Assembly (NCBI RefSeq): GCF_019139815.1
Contig: NZ_CP077079.1
Span: 2,976,001 to 3,040,000, forward strand
Direction: 5' to 3'
DNA length: 64,000 nt
Source of the DNA: Pseudomonas asgharzadehiana
GTDB lineage: Bacteria; Pseudomonadota; Gammaproteobacteria; Pseudomonadales; Pseudomonadaceae
Shown: positions 34,852 through 44,106 of the stretch, piece by piece
Layout of the letters: every line of letters starts with the position of its first letter
Numbering within the stretch: position 1 is the first letter of the stretch
Notes under the pieces: generated by a model
The model's database searches: none
Told to the model about the DNA's origin: nothing
Seen by the model: only the letters and a program-made list of their open reading frames with translations
Translations under genes and position numbers: made by a program

Positions 34852-35338
34852 GTTTGCGAATCCAGGTGTCGACGGCCTGGGTCAGGCCGGCGATGGCCTT
34901 GTCGTCGAGTTTGCATTCGGGCTTGTAGGCGCCTTCCACCAGCACCATCCAGCGCGTGAGGCCGGCGGCCGGGCAACGGTTGTCGAGGAATGCCAGCCAT
35001 TTGCGCCCGTTGAGGGTGTGGCTCTGGCTATAGGGGTAGTCGTTGCGGCACAGGCGCTTGAGCAGGCCATTGAGTTGTTGCAGCCAGGCACCGGCAGGCG
35101 CGCCGTCGTAGGGCTTGGGCATCAGTGCCAGTTCCGCCAGGGCGGCGATGCGCAGCGGGTCCAGCGGTTGTTCGGCACGCGCCAGCGGGCGCCGCGCGGG
35201 CACAAAACGGCGCAGCGACCATAACCCCCAACCGAGCAGAGGGATTACCAGCAGCAACACCCACCAGCCCGGCGCGGGTGGCCAGAAGCCGATGGGCGGC
35301 GGGGCGATCAGCGGTTGCAGTTGGTCGAGGTTGCTCAT
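34844..35338 (-). CDS. DUF4381 family membrane protein
   Basis: A 164-residue protein with one N-terminal TM helix (about 24-43, APGWWVLLLVIPLLGWGLW) and a cytoplasmic helical part containing NGLLKRLCR and GRKWLAFLD, the pattern I associate with DUF4381. It is regularly found between DUF58 and VWA genes in MoxR operons; its biochemical role is unknown. Its start overlaps the DUF58 stop (ATGA) and its end overlaps batA by 8 bases. Confidence 0.85.
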   Translation of the reverse strand: MSNLDQLQPLIAPPPIGFWPPAPGWWVLLLVIPLLGWGLWSLRRFVPARRPLARAEQPLDPLRIAALAELALMPKPYDGAPAGAWLQQLNGLLKRLCRNDYPYSQSHTLNGRKWLAFLDNRCPAAGLTRWMVLVEGAYKPECKLDDKAIAGLTQAVDTWIRKHV

Positions 35339-36267
35339 TGTTTTTTAGCCGGGCGTTGCGGGTTGAGGTATTCGCGCAGTTGCTCGACCATTTCGCTCTG
35401 GGTGCTCAAGGGCATCAGCAACACGCGCAGCTTCTGTGCGAGCAATTCCCAGCGGGCGATGCGTGCTTCGGCCTGGGCTTTGTAGGCCTGGCGCAAATCA
35501 AAATTGAGCGTGTCCAGTTCCAACTGTGCGCCTCTCTGCGCAAAACGCAGCAGCCCGGCGGCGGGCAGGGCATGGTCCAGCGGGTCAGAGACCGGTAACA
35601 GCAGCAGGTCGCAATGGCGTGACAGCAGGCTCAACTGTTGTTCGGCACCTTCGCTCAACGCACGCTCATCGCAAATCACGATCACCAGGCTGCCGGGGCG
35701 CAGCACCTCGCGGCCACGGCGCAGGGCCATACCCAGGGCGTCGGCTTCCGGGCGGCTTTCGGTGTTGAGGCTCTGGTTGACCCGCACCAGGCGGTTCAGT
35801 AGTTGCAACAGGCTTTGTTTACTGCGTCGCGGTTTGATTTCGTAGTGCTCGTTGTCGCCGAACACCAACCCGCCGACCCGGTCGTTATGCCCCAGCGCCG
35901 CCCAGCCGATCAGGCTGGCCGCCTGGGCCGCGAGCACGGATTTGAACATCTGCCCCGAACCGAAAAACAGCCGGCAGCTTTGCTCGACCATGATGAAAAT
36001 CGGGCGTTCACGCTCTTCGTGGAACAGCTTGGTATGCGGCTCCTGGGTACGTGCGGTGACCCGCCAGTCGATGGTGCGCACATCGTCGCCGGCCTGGTAC
36101 ACGCGCACTTGGTCGAAGTCGACCCCGCGCCCACGCAGCTTGGAGTGGTGCAGGCCGATCAATGGGCTGCGCTGACTGGGCGTGGAAAACAGCTGCACTT
36201 CGCGCACGCGGTGGCGCATCTCAATCAACTCACTGAGCGTGACGCGGATACCATCGCTGGCGTTCAT
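35335..36267 (-). CDS. DUF58 domain protein
   Basis: A soluble protein of 310 residues with the DUF58 signature GRGVDFDQVRVYQAGDDVR followed by DWRVTARTQEPHTKLFHEER. It is a VWA-like fold that commonly partners MoxR ATPases. The MIDAS-equivalent strand reads IFIMVEQSCRLFF, so canonical metal ligands are missing, as is usual for the family. Start choice is uncertain: ATG 36267 (used here) begins MNASDGIRVTLSEL, whereas TTG 36276 would overlap the moxR stop as TTGA and add three residues. Neither has a strong ribosome-binding site, pointing to translational coupling with moxR. Confidence 0.88.
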   Translation of the reverse strand: MNASDGIRVTLSELIEMRHRVREVQLFSTPSQRSPLIGLHHSKLRGRGVDFDQVRVYQAGDDVRTIDWRVTARTQEPHTKLFHEERERPIFIMVEQSCRLFFGSGQMFKSVLAAQAASLIGWAALGHNDRVGGLVFGDNEHYEIKPRRSKQSLLQLLNRLVRVNQSLNTESRPEADALGMALRRGREVLRPGSLVIVICDERALSEGAEQQLSLLSRHCDLLLLPVSDPLDHALPAAGLLRFAQRGAQLELDTLNFDLRQAYKAQAEARIARWELLAQKLRVLLMPLSTQSEMVEQLREYLNPQRPAKKQ

Positions 36268-36272
36268 CGGCT

Positions 36273-37232
36273 TCAAGCGACGGCAACGACGTCGAGAATG
36301 CGTTGCACCACGCGGTCCTGGTCAATGCCGGCGGCTTCGGCCTCGAACGATAGGATAATGCGGTGGCGCAGCACGTCGAACAGCACGGCCTGGATATCTT
36401 CCGGGCTCACGAAGTCACGCCCGGCCAGCCAGGCGTGGGCGCGCGCGCAACGGTCCAGGGCGATGGAACCCCTGGGGCTTGCACCATAGGCGATCCACTC
36501 GGCCATCTCCGGGTCGAACTTGGCCGGGGTGCGCGTGGCCATGACCAGTTGCACCAGGTATTCCTCCACCGCATCGGCCATGTACAGGCCGAGGATTTCC
36601 TTGCGCGCGGCGAAGATTGCCTGCTGGCTGACGCGGCGCTCGGGCTTGGTTTCGCCGTTGAGCGCTTCGCCACGGGCTTGTTGCAGGATGCGCCGCTCCA
36701 CGGCCGCGTCCGGGAAACCAATCTTGACGTGCATCAGGAAACGGTCGAGCTGCGCTTCGGGCAGCGGGTAGGTGCCTTCCTGTTCGATAGGGTTTTGCGT
36801 GGCCATCACCAGGAACAGCGGCGACAGGTCATAGGTGCTGCGCCCCACACTGACCTGGCGCTCGGCCATGGCTTCGAGCAGTGCCGATTGCACCTTGGCC
36901 GGCGCGCGGTTGATTTCGTCCGCCAGCACCAGGTTGTGGAAGATCGGCCCCTGTTGGAACACAAAGCTGCCGGTTTCCGGGCGATAGATCTCCGTGCCGG
37001 TGATGTCGGCGGGCAACAGGTCGGGGGTGAACTGGATACGATGAAACTGCGCTTCGATGCCCTCGGCCAGCTCTTTGATGGCTTTGGTCTTGGCCAGCCC
37101 CGGCGCGCCTTCTACCAGCATATGGCCGTCGGCGAGCAGGGCGATCAGCAGGCGATCGATGAGTTTTTCCTGGCCGAGAATCTGCGTAGAAAGAAAGGTT
37201 CGCAGCGCAAGCAGCGCTTCACGATGTTCCAT
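36273..37232 (-). CDS. MoxR-family AAA+ ATPase
   Basis: A 319-residue AAA+ ATPase. Walker A is EGAPGLAKTKA (about 40-50), Walker B is LVLADEINRAPAKVQ (with the MoxR-typical Asn-Arg), the sensor region is FLVMATQNPIEQEGTYPLPEAQLDRF, and the lid carries GASPRGSIALDRCARAHAWL. MoxR ATPases act as chaperones that assemble or activate partners with VWA domains; the five following genes encode exactly such partners. Start ATG 37232 has AGGA 10 bases upstream. It is the first gene of the operon; a REPIN lies in the upstream region. Confidence 0.93.
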   Translation of the reverse strand: MEHREALLALRTFLSTQILGQEKLIDRLLIALLADGHMLVEGAPGLAKTKAIKELAEGIEAQFHRIQFTPDLLPADITGTEIYRPETGSFVFQQGPIFHNLVLADEINRAPAKVQSALLEAMAERQVSVGRSTYDLSPLFLVMATQNPIEQEGTYPLPEAQLDRFLMHVKIGFPDAAVERRILQQARGEALNGETKPERRVSQQAIFAARKEILGLYMADAVEEYLVQLVMATRTPAKFDPEMAEWIAYGASPRGSIALDRCARAHAWLAGRDFVSPEDIQAVLFDVLRHRIILSFEAEAAGIDQDRVVQRILDVVAVA

Positions 37233-37384
37233 CGATGACGGTTCCTGGAAAGATGAGCCTGGGTGTCAGGGAAAAAACACCGGCCTGGGGCGCTTACTTT
37301 AATGCATCGCGGGGTAAGGCGACTAACGGAGTGACGGGTATTTTTGGCAAAACTTGTAGGAATTTTGTGTAGGAGCACGATCAA

Positions 37385-37472
37385 TGTGGGGGGGGCTTGC
37401 TCCCGATAGCGGTGTATCAGCTACAAATAAGCTGACTGACACACTGCTATCGGGAGCAAGCCCCCTCCCACA
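37385..37472. repeat. REPIN, copy 4
   Basis: TGTGGGGGGGGCTTGCTCCC pairs with the inverted arm ending CCCCCTCCCACA. It separates the moxR start from the stop of the next gene to the right. Confidence 0.9.
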
Positions 37473-37490
37473 TTTGATCGTTGGTGCAGC

Positions 37491-37844
37491 TTAGGTCCGG
37501 GTGAAGGTGCCGGTTCCGTTGAGGATGTTTCGCAGGGTTGTCTCTACCTCGGCCAGGTCGGAGGCAGCCGTGGCGTGGGTGATCGCCAACTGGTCCTTGC
37601 CACCCAGCGCATCGGCATCGCCCGCCGCCAGCTCAATCACCAGGGTGGTGTCACTCAAGGTGACTTTCAGCCCATCCAGGGTTGACGGCTCGTAATCCCA
37701 GGTCAGCTCAACCTCATCTTCATCAGGGTAACGGCTGAGCATGAACATCTCGCCGTTTTTACCGTGGCAGCAGAGCATGGCCATGTTGTCTTCTTCTTCG
37801 TCGCACGGGGTGGCCATCAGGGCGTCGGTTTTCAGCTGCAGCAT
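37491..37844 (-). CDS. Conserved-looking protein of unknown function
   Basis: A 117-residue acidic cytosolic protein beginning MLQLKTDALMATPCDEEEDN, with a CCHGKNGEMFML segment and a predicted alpha/beta C-terminal half (LSDTTLVIELAAGDADALG). I do not recognise the family. No signal peptide or TM helix. Start ATG 37844 has AGGA 6 bases upstream; the frame is open further to 37913 without a better site. It is a single-gene unit between a REPIN and the gdhB leader. Codon use resembles neighbouring core genes, arguing that it is real. Confidence 0.65.
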   Translation of the reverse strand: MLQLKTDALMATPCDEEEDNMAMLCCHGKNGEMFMLSRYPDEDEVELTWDYEPSTLDGLKVTLSDTTLVIELAAGDADALGGKDQLAITHATAASDLAEVETTLRNILNGTGTFTRT

Positions 37845-38335
37845 GGGGAATCCTGTGTGGGGTAGGGCGTTGCGCGGGGTAATTGTGCCATTGCGGCGAA
37901 TTTTTCGCTGCATGCCCTGTCACAACCGGGGCATGACCTTACGGGCCAAACCAGTCATTTTCGGTACTCGCGGGTTTGAAAATTGCCTGTTTATCCGCCG
38001 CAAATCCCAGGTTGCACCCGTCGCAACCCCTAGCCTGCTTACCGATGACCGAATATGTCGCAGCGCTGCAAGAGCAGGGCTTCTACACTCGTTAAGCTGC
38101 GCAACGGATGTGCACGTTCCAGGCGCCTGACCTGCCCGTCGTACCGTCACCCGGCAAGGTGCGCATCTTATGGAAGTTGTATGTGACCTGACTGTCCTGT
38201 CCAGCTTCACCCACCTGTCACCCTGATTCGTTTATGGTGCTTAACTGGCTACCAGCGATCAGAGCTGACGGTCTCCCCGCAAGGGGATAACACGCGACGC
38301 TTCCATCAATAACAAGCCCAAGCGGAGTACCACAG
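37845..38335. other. 491-bp intergenic region upstream of gdhB
   Basis: It holds the divergent upstream regions of the unknown 117-residue gene and gdhB. Seen here: a CCCC-GCAA-GGGG tetraloop hairpin (about 38275-38286), an AATAACAA CA-motif (38308-38315) near the gdhB ribosome-binding site, and a 16-codon ORF (38045-38095) without a ribosome-binding site. I could not identify a convincing -35/-10 pair. Confidence 0.5.
38308..38315 (+). promoter_or_regulatory. CA-motif before gdhB
   Basis: AATAACAA fits AAnAAnAA and lies about 8 bases before the GGAG ribosome-binding site of gdhB (start 38336). Candidate Hfq/Crc target, fitting control of glutamate catabolism. Confidence 0.45.
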
Positions 38336-41300
38336 ATGGCGTTCTTCACCGCAGCCAGCAAGGCCGACTTCCAGCATCAACTGCAAGCGGCACTGGCGCA
38401 GCACATCAGTGAACAGGCACTGCCACAAGTGGCGCTGTTCGCTGAACAATTCTTCGGCATCATTTCCCTGGACGAACTGACCCAGCGTCGCCTTTCCGAC
38501 CTGGCCGGTTGCACCCTGTCTGCCTGGCGCCTGCTTGAGCGCTTTGATCACACCCAACCGCAAGTGCGGGTCTACAACCCCGATTACGAACGTCATGGCT
38601 GGCAGTCGACCCACACCGCGGTCGAAGTGCTGCACCATGACCTGCCATTCCTGGTGGACTCGGTACGCACCGAGCTGAATCGCCGTGGCTACAGCATCCA
38701 TACCCTGCAAACCACCGTACTCAGCGTGCGCCGTGGCAAGAAGGGCGAGTTGCTGGAAGTCCTGCCAAAAGGCACCCAGGGCGAAGGCATCGAGCAAGAA
38801 TCGCTGATGTACCTGGAAATCGACCGCTGCGCCAACACCGCCGAGTTGAGCGTGTTGAGCAAGGAACTCGAACAGGTATTGGGCGAAGTGCGCGTGGCGG
38901 TGGCCGATTTCGAGCCGATGAAAGCCAAGGTCCAGGACCTGCTCGCCGGGATCGACGCCAGCCGGTTCAGCATCGACGGCGAAGAAAAAGCCGAGATCAA
39001 GAACTTCCTGGAATGGCTGGTGGGCAACCACTTCACCTTCCTTGGCTATGAAGAATTCGTGGTACGTGACGAGGCGGACGGCGGTCATATCGAATATGAC
39101 GCCGGCTCGTTCCTCGGTCTGACCAAGCTGCTGCGCGCCGGCCTCACCGCCGATGACCTGCGCATCGAAGACTACGCCGTGTCGTACCTGCGTGAACCGA
39201 CCGTGCTGTCGTTCGCCAAGGCCGCGCACCCAAGCCGCGTGCACCGCCCGGCCTACCCGGACTACGTGTCGATCCGCGAGATTGACGCCGACGGCAAGGT
39301 CGTCAAGGAATGCCGCTTCATGGGCCTGTACACCTCGTCGGTGTATGGCGAAAGCGTGCGGGTTATTCCGTACATCCGCCGCAAGGTCGCCGAGATCGAA
39401 CGCCGCTCGGGCTTCCAGGCCAAGGCGCACTTGGGCAAGGAGCTTGCACAAGTCGTTGAAGTGCTGCCGCGGGATGACCTGTTCCAGACCCCGGTCGACG
39501 AGCTGTTCAGCACCGTGATGTCGATTGTGCAGATCCAGGAACGCAATAAGATCCGCGTGTTCCTGCGCAAAGACCCGTACGGGCGTTTCTGCTACTGCCT
39601 GGCCTATGTGCCGCGCGACATCTATTCCACCGAAGTGCGCCAGAAGATCCAGCAAGTGCTGATGGATCGCCTGAAAGCCTCGGACTGCGAGTTCTGGACC
39701 TTCTTCTCCGAATCCGTGCTGGCCCGGGTCCAGCTGATTCTGCGGGTAGACCCGAAGAACCGCCTCGATATCGACCCGCTGCAACTGGAAAAAGAAGTGG
39801 TACAGGCCTGCCGCAGCTGGCAGGACGACTACTCCAGCCTGGTGGTGGAGAGCTTCGGCGAAGCCCACGGCACCAACGTGCTGGCGGACTTCCCGAAAGG
39901 CTTTCCCGCCGGTTACCGCGAGCGTTTCGCCGCGCATTCGGCGGTGGTCGACATGCAGCACCTGCTCAGCCTGACCGAAGCCAACCCACTGGTGATGAGC
40001 TTCTACCAGCCGCTTGGCCAGGTCTCCGGCCAGCGTGAGCTGCATTGCAAGCTCTACCACGCCGACACGCCGCTGGCGCTGTCCGACGTGCTGCCGATCC
40101 TGGAAAACCTCGGTTTGCGCGTGCTGGGCGAGTTCCCGTATCGCCTGCGCCACGCCAATGGCCGCGAGTTCTGGATCCATGACTTTGCGTTCATCGCCGC
40201 CGAAGGCGTGAACCTGGATATCCAGCAGCTCAACGACACCTTGCAGGACGCGTTCGTGCATATCGTGCATGGCGATGCCGAGAACGATGCGTTCAACCGC
40301 CTGGTACTCACCGCCGGCCTGCCATGGCGCGACGTCGCGCTGCTGCGTGCCTATGCGCGTTACCTCAAGCAGATCCGCCTGGGCTTCGACCTCGGTTACA
40401 TCGCCAGCACCCTGAACAACCACACCGACATCGCCCGCGAGTTGACCCGGTTGTTCAAGACCCGTTTCTACCTGGCGCGCAAGCTCACCGCCGATGACCT
40501 GGAAGACAAGCAGCAACGCCTGGAGCAAGCGATCCTCAGCGCCCTGGACGACGTTCAGGTGCTCAACGAGGACCGCATCCTGCGGCGCTACCTGGACCTG
40601 ATCAAGGCCACCCTGCGCACCAACTTCTATCAGACCGACGCCAACGGCCAGAACAAGTCGTACTTCAGCTTCAAGTTCGACCCGCGTGCCATCCCCGAGC
40701 TGCCCAAGCCGGTGCCGAAGTTTGAAATCTTTGTGTACTCGCCACGAGTTGAAGGCGTGCACCTGCGCTTCGGTAACGTGGCGCGGGGCGGCCTGCGCTG
40801 GTCCGACCGTGAAGAAGATTTCCGCACCGAAGTATTGGGCCTGGTAAAAGCCCAGCAAGTGAAGAACTCGGTGATCGTGCCGGTGGGCGCCAAGGGCGGC
40901 TTCCTGCCGCGTCGCCTGCCGTTGGGCGGCAGCCGGGACGAGATCGCGGCCGAGGGCATCGCGTGCTACCGCATCTTCATTTCCGGCCTGTTGGACATCA
41001 CCGACAACCTGAAGGACGGCGCCCTGGTGCCTCCGGCCAACGTCGTGCGTCATGACGACGATGACCCGTACCTGGTGGTGGCGGCGGACAAGGGCACTGC
41101 GACCTTCTCCGACATCGCCAACGGCATCGCTATCGACTACGGCTTCTGGCTGGGCGACGCGTTCGCCTCCGGCGGTTCCGCCGGTTACGACCACAAGAAG
41201 ATGGGCATCACCGCCAAGGGCGCGTGGGTGGGTGTGCAGCGTCACTTCCGTGAGCGCGGCATCAACGTGCAGGAAGACAGCATCACGGTGGTCGGCGTCG

Positions 41301-43204
41301 GCGATATGGCCGGCGACGTGTTCGGTAACGGCTTGCTGATGTCCGACAAGCTGCAACTGGTCGCGGCCTTCAACCACCTGCATATCTTCATCGACCCGAA
41401 CCCGAACCCGGCCACCAGCTTCGTCGAGCGCCAGCGCATGTTCGAGCTGCCGCGTTCGGCCTGGACCGACTACGACACCAGCATCATGTCCGAAGGTGGC
41501 GGTATCTTCTCGCGTAGCGCGAAGAGCATTGCCATCTCGCCACAGATGAAAGAACGCTTCGACATCCAGGCCGACAAGCTGACCCCGACCGAACTGCTGA
41601 ACGCCTTGCTCAAGGCGCCGGTGGACCTGTTGTGGAACGGCGGCATCGGCACCTATGTCAAGGCCAGCACCGAGAGCCACGCCGATGTGGGCGACAAGGC
41701 TAACGATGCGTTGCGCGTCAACGGCAACGAGTTGCGCTGCAAGGTGGTGGGCGAGGGCGGCAACCTCGGCATGACCCAGCTGGGTCGCGTGGAATTCGGC
41801 CTCAATGGCGGCGGCTCCAACACCGACTTCATCGACAACGCCGGTGGCGTGGACTGCTCCGACCACGAAGTGAACATCAAGATCCTGCTCAACGAAGTGG
41901 TGCAGGCCGGTGACATGACCGACAAGCAACGCAACCAGTTGCTGGCGAGCATGACCGACGAAGTCGGCAGCCTGGTGTTGGGCAACAACTACAAGCAAAC
42001 CCAGGCCCTGTCCCTGGCTGCCCGCAAGGCTTACGAGCGAGCTGCCGAGTACAAGCGCCTGATGAGCGACCTGGAAGGCCGTGGCAAGCTGGACCGGGCC
42101 ATTGAGTACCTGCCGACTGAAGACCAGTTGGCCGAGCGCGCCTCCGCCGGCAAGGGCCTGACCCGTCCGGAGCTGTCGGTACTGATCTCGTACAGCAAGA
42201 TCGACCTCAAGGAAGCGTTGCTCAAGTCGCTGGTACCGGATGACGACTACCTCACCCGTGATATGGAAACCGCGTTCCCACCGAGCCTGGTGGCGAAATT
42301 CGGCGAAGCCATGCGTCGCCATCGTTTGAAGCGCGAGATCGTCAGCACCCAGATCGCCAACGACCTGGTCAACCACATGGGCATCACCTTCGTTCAGCGA
42401 CTCAAAGAGTCGACCGGCATGAGCCCGGCGAACGTGGCGGGCGCATATGTGATCGTGCGCGACATCTTCCACCTCCCGCACTGGTTCCGTCAGATCGAAG
42501 CCCTGGACCACCAGGTTTCGGCAGACGTGCAATTGGAGCTGATGGACGAGCTGATGCGCCTGGGCCGTCGTGCTACGCGCTGGTTCCTGCGCAGCCGTCG
42601 CAACGAGCAAGATGCTGGCCGTGACACCGCGCACTTCGGTCCGCACCTGGCCGCGCTGGGGCTCAAGCTCGACGAGTTGCTGGAAGGCCCGACCCGTGAA
42701 GGCTGGCAGAACCGCTACCAGGCCTACACCCAGGCCGGCGTACCGGAGTTGTTGGCGCGCATGGTTGCAGGTACCACCCACCTGTACACCTTGCTGCCGA
42801 TCATCGAAGCCGCCGACGTGACCGGGCATGACGCCGCCGAAGTGGCCAAGGCTTATTTCGCCGTCGGCAGCGCTTTGGACTTGCCGTGGTACCTGCAGCA
42901 GATCAGTGATCTGCCCGTGGCCAACAACTGGCAGGCCCAGGCGCGCGAAGCGTTCCGTGACGATGTGGACTGGCAGCAACGCGCGATCACCATCTCGGTA
43001 CTGCAAATGGCCGATGCGCCACAAGACATGGAAGCCCGCGTGGCCCTGTGGCTTGAGCAGCACCAGGACATGGCCGATCGCTGGCGCGCCATGATGGTGG
43101 AAATCCGTGCCGCGGTCGGCACGGACTACGCCATGTATGCGGTCGCCAACCGTGAACTGCTGGACCTGGCGTTGAGCGGTCAGTCGGTACTGCAACCGGC
43201 TTGA
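38336..43204 (+). CDS. gdhB: NAD-specific glutamate dehydrogenase, large (L_180) type
   Basis: A 1,622-residue enzyme converting L-glutamate plus NAD to 2-oxoglutarate, NADH and ammonium; catabolic. Size and the opening MAFFTAASKADFQHQLQ match the 180-kDa-subunit GDH of pseudomonads. The long N-terminal half contains ACT-like and regulatory segments. The catalytic domain (about residues 800-1250) shows RGGLRWSDREEDFRTE, VPVGAKGGF (substrate Lys region), KMGITAKGAW and the Rossmann segment VGVGDMAGDVFGNG. Start ATG 38336 has GGAG upstream. It is monocistronic: a strong terminator follows 18 bases after the stop. P. aeruginosa GDH of this type is allosterically controlled by arginine and citrate; that property cannot be judged here. 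Confidence 0.96.
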   Translation: MAFFTAASKADFQHQLQAALAQHISEQALPQVALFAEQFFGIISLDELTQRRLSDLAGCTLSAWRLLERFDHTQPQVRVYNPDYERHGWQSTHTAVEVLHHDLPFLVDSVRTELNRRGYSIHTLQTTVLSVRRGKKGELLEVLPKGTQGEGIEQESLMYLEIDRCANTAELSVLSKELEQVLGEVRVAVADFEPMKAKVQDLLAGIDASRFSIDGEEKAEIKNFLEWLVGNHFTFLGYEEFVVRDEADGGHIEYDAGSFLGLTKLLRAGLTADDLRIEDYAVSYLREPTVLSFAKAAHPSRVHRPAYPDYVSIREIDADGKVVKECRFMGLYTSSVYGESVRVIPYIRRKVAEIERRSGFQAKAHLGKELAQVVEVLPRDDLFQTPVDELFSTVMSIVQIQERNKIRVFLRKDPYGRFCYCLAYVPRDIYSTEVRQKIQQVLMDRLKASDCEFWTFFSESVLARVQLILRVDPKNRLDIDPLQLEKEVVQACRSWQDDYSSLVVESFGEAHGTNVLADFPKGFPAGYRERFAAHSAVVDMQHLLSLTEANPLVMSFYQPLGQVSGQRELHCKLYHADTPLALSDVLPILENLGLRVLGEFPYRLRHANGREFWIHDFAFIAAEGVNLDIQQLNDTLQDAFVHIVHGDAENDAFNRLVLTAGLPWRDVALLRAYARYLKQIRLGFDLGYIASTLNNHTDIARELTRLFKTRFYLARKLTADDLEDKQQRLEQAILSALDDVQVLNEDRILRRYLDLIKATLRTNFYQTDANGQNKSYFSFKFDPRAIPELPKPVPKFEIFVYSPRVEGVHLRFGNVARGGLRWSDREEDFRTEVLGLVKAQQVKNSVIVPVGAKGGFLPRRLPLGGSRDEIAAEGIACYRIFISGLLDITDNLKDGALVPPANVVRHDDDDPYLVVAADKGTATFSDIANGIAIDYGFWLGDAFASGGSAGYDHKKMGITAKGAWVGVQRHFRERGINVQEDSITVVGVGDMAGDVFGNGLLMSDKLQLVAAFNHLHIFIDPNPNPATSFVERQRMFELPRSAWTDYDTSIMSEGGGIFSRSAKSIAISPQMKERFDIQADKLTPTELLNALLKAPVDLLWNGGIGTYVKASTESHADVGDKANDALRVNGNELRCKVVGEGGNLGMTQLGRVEFGLNGGGSNTDFIDNAGGVDCSDHEVNIKILLNEVVQAGDMTDKQRNQLLASMTDEVGSLVLGNNYKQTQALSLAARKAYERAAEYKRLMSDLEGRGKLDRAIEYLPTEDQLAERASAGKGLTRPELSVLISYSKIDLKEALLKSLVPDDDYLTRDMETAFPPSLVAKFGEAMRRHRLKREIVSTQIANDLVNHMGITFVQRLKESTGMSPANVAGAYVIVRDIFHLPHWFRQIEALDHQVSADVQLELMDELMRLGRRATRWFLRSRRNEQDAGRDTAHFGPHLAALGLKLDELLEGPTREGWQNRYQAYTQAGVPELLARMVAGTTHLYTLLPIIEAADVTGHDAAEVAKAYFAVGSALDLPWYLQQISDLPVANNWQAQAREAFRDDVDWQQRAITISVLQMADAPQDMEARVALWLEQHQDMADRWRAMMVEIRAAVGTDYAMYAVANRELLDLALSGQSVLQPA

Positions 43205-43221
43205 TTTAGCGACTAAACCAA

Positions 43222-43256
43222 AAGCCCCCGTCTCGTAAGAGGCGGGGGCTTTTTGT
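43222..43256 (+). terminator. Terminator of gdhB
   Basis: AGCCCCCGTCTC and GAGGCGGGGGCT form a 12-bp stem (one G-T pair) with a GTAA loop, followed by TTTTTG. A textbook intrinsic terminator. Confidence 0.95.
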
Positions 43257-43289
43257 TGGAACACTATTTATCAAGTGCTGAAGGTCCAG

Positions 43290-43378
43290 TGTGGGAGGGG
43301 GCTTGCTCCCGATAGCAGTGGGTCAGTAAGAGGTGCATTCATTGGCACTCCGTCATCGGGAGCAAGCCCCCTCCCACA
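43290..43378. repeat. REPIN, copy 5
   Basis: TGTGGGAGGGGGCTTGCTCC with a full inverted arm ending CCCTCCCACA. It lies between the convergent gdhB and GntR/FCD genes. Confidence 0.9.
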
Positions 43379-43403
43379 TTTGGACCACCTTATAGTCTGG
43401 AGG

Positions 43404-44090
43404 TCAGTGGTGTTTCAGTAATTTGCTTTCCAGGTGGTCCAGGTGTTGGGTCATCAACGCCACTGCGGTGGTTGAGTCCCGATGCTCAATCGCGTCCACA
43501 ATCGCCACATGCTCCTGCCACGCGCAATACGTGCAGGCTTTCGCTTCATATTGGGCAATGACCAACGACGTCAACGGCACCAGGCTGTTCAGGAACTGGG
43601 CCAGTGGGCCATTGCCGGCGATCGACGCCAAATGCAGGTGAAATTCCCCCGACAAACGAATCGCCGGCCCACGCTGGTCGCGTTCTATGCAATCGCGTTC
43701 GCACGCGATCAGTTCGCGCAACTGGCGAATGTGTGCGGGTGTGGCCTGGGCGCACGCCAGCTGCACCACGGTGATTTCGGTCATGCGCCGTGCTTCGAGA
43801 ATCTGCCGGGTTTGTTGGGTATCCGGCGCCGCCACCTGGGCGCGTTGATTGGGGCGCAGGATGATTACCTGCTGATGGGACAGCTTGGCCAACACCCGGC
43901 GGATCACGCTGCGACTCACGCCGAAGGTTTCACCCAGGCTTTCCTCGGTAAAACGGCTGGCCGGCGCGATGCGTTGTTCAAGGATCGCGTCGAACAGCCG
44001 TGGGTAGATGTCATCCACTGAAGGCTTTTTACCGGCCACCAGGCGCAGGGCAGGGAGGAAAGGCTCGCGTTGCAGAGCGTGGACGGTCAT
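43404..44090 (-). CDS. GntR/FCD-family transcriptional regulator
   Basis: A 228-residue repressor-type regulator. The N-terminal winged helix has IYPRLFDAILEQRIAPASRF and recognition helix VSRSVIRRVLAKL. The helical FCD domain carries metal/ligand-type residues in GEFHLHLASIAG, HVAIVDAIEHRD and MTQHLDHLESKLL. ATG 44090 has GGAG 6 bases upstream; the in-frame TTG at 44102 overlaps that site and is rejected. Its start is 16 bases after the stop of a second GntR/FCD gene, so the two regulators form an operon. Effector unknown; the adjacent DctA carrier suggests an organic acid. Confidence 0.88.
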   Translation of the reverse strand: MTVHALQREPFLPALRLVAGKKPSVDDIYPRLFDAILEQRIAPASRFTEESLGETFGVSRSVIRRVLAKLSHQQVIILRPNQRAQVAAPDTQQTRQILEARRMTEITVVQLACAQATPAHIRQLRELIACERDCIERDQRGPAIRLSGEFHLHLASIAGNGPLAQFLNSLVPLTSLVIAQYEAKACTYCAWQEHVAIVDAIEHRDSTTAVALMTQHLDHLESKLLKHH

Positions 44091-44106
44091 GGTCGTCTCC
44101 AAAAAA

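Noticed and set aside
36265..36276. TTG 36276 as definite start of the DUF58 gene.
   Set aside because: It would overlap moxR neatly, but ATG 36267 is as well supported; the choice cannot be made from sequence.
38045..38095. A 16-residue ORF (MTEYVAALQEQGFYTR) in the gdhB upstream region.
   Set aside because: No ribosome-binding site or terminator, and no link to gdhB; it may be chance. Conservation would be needed to revive it.
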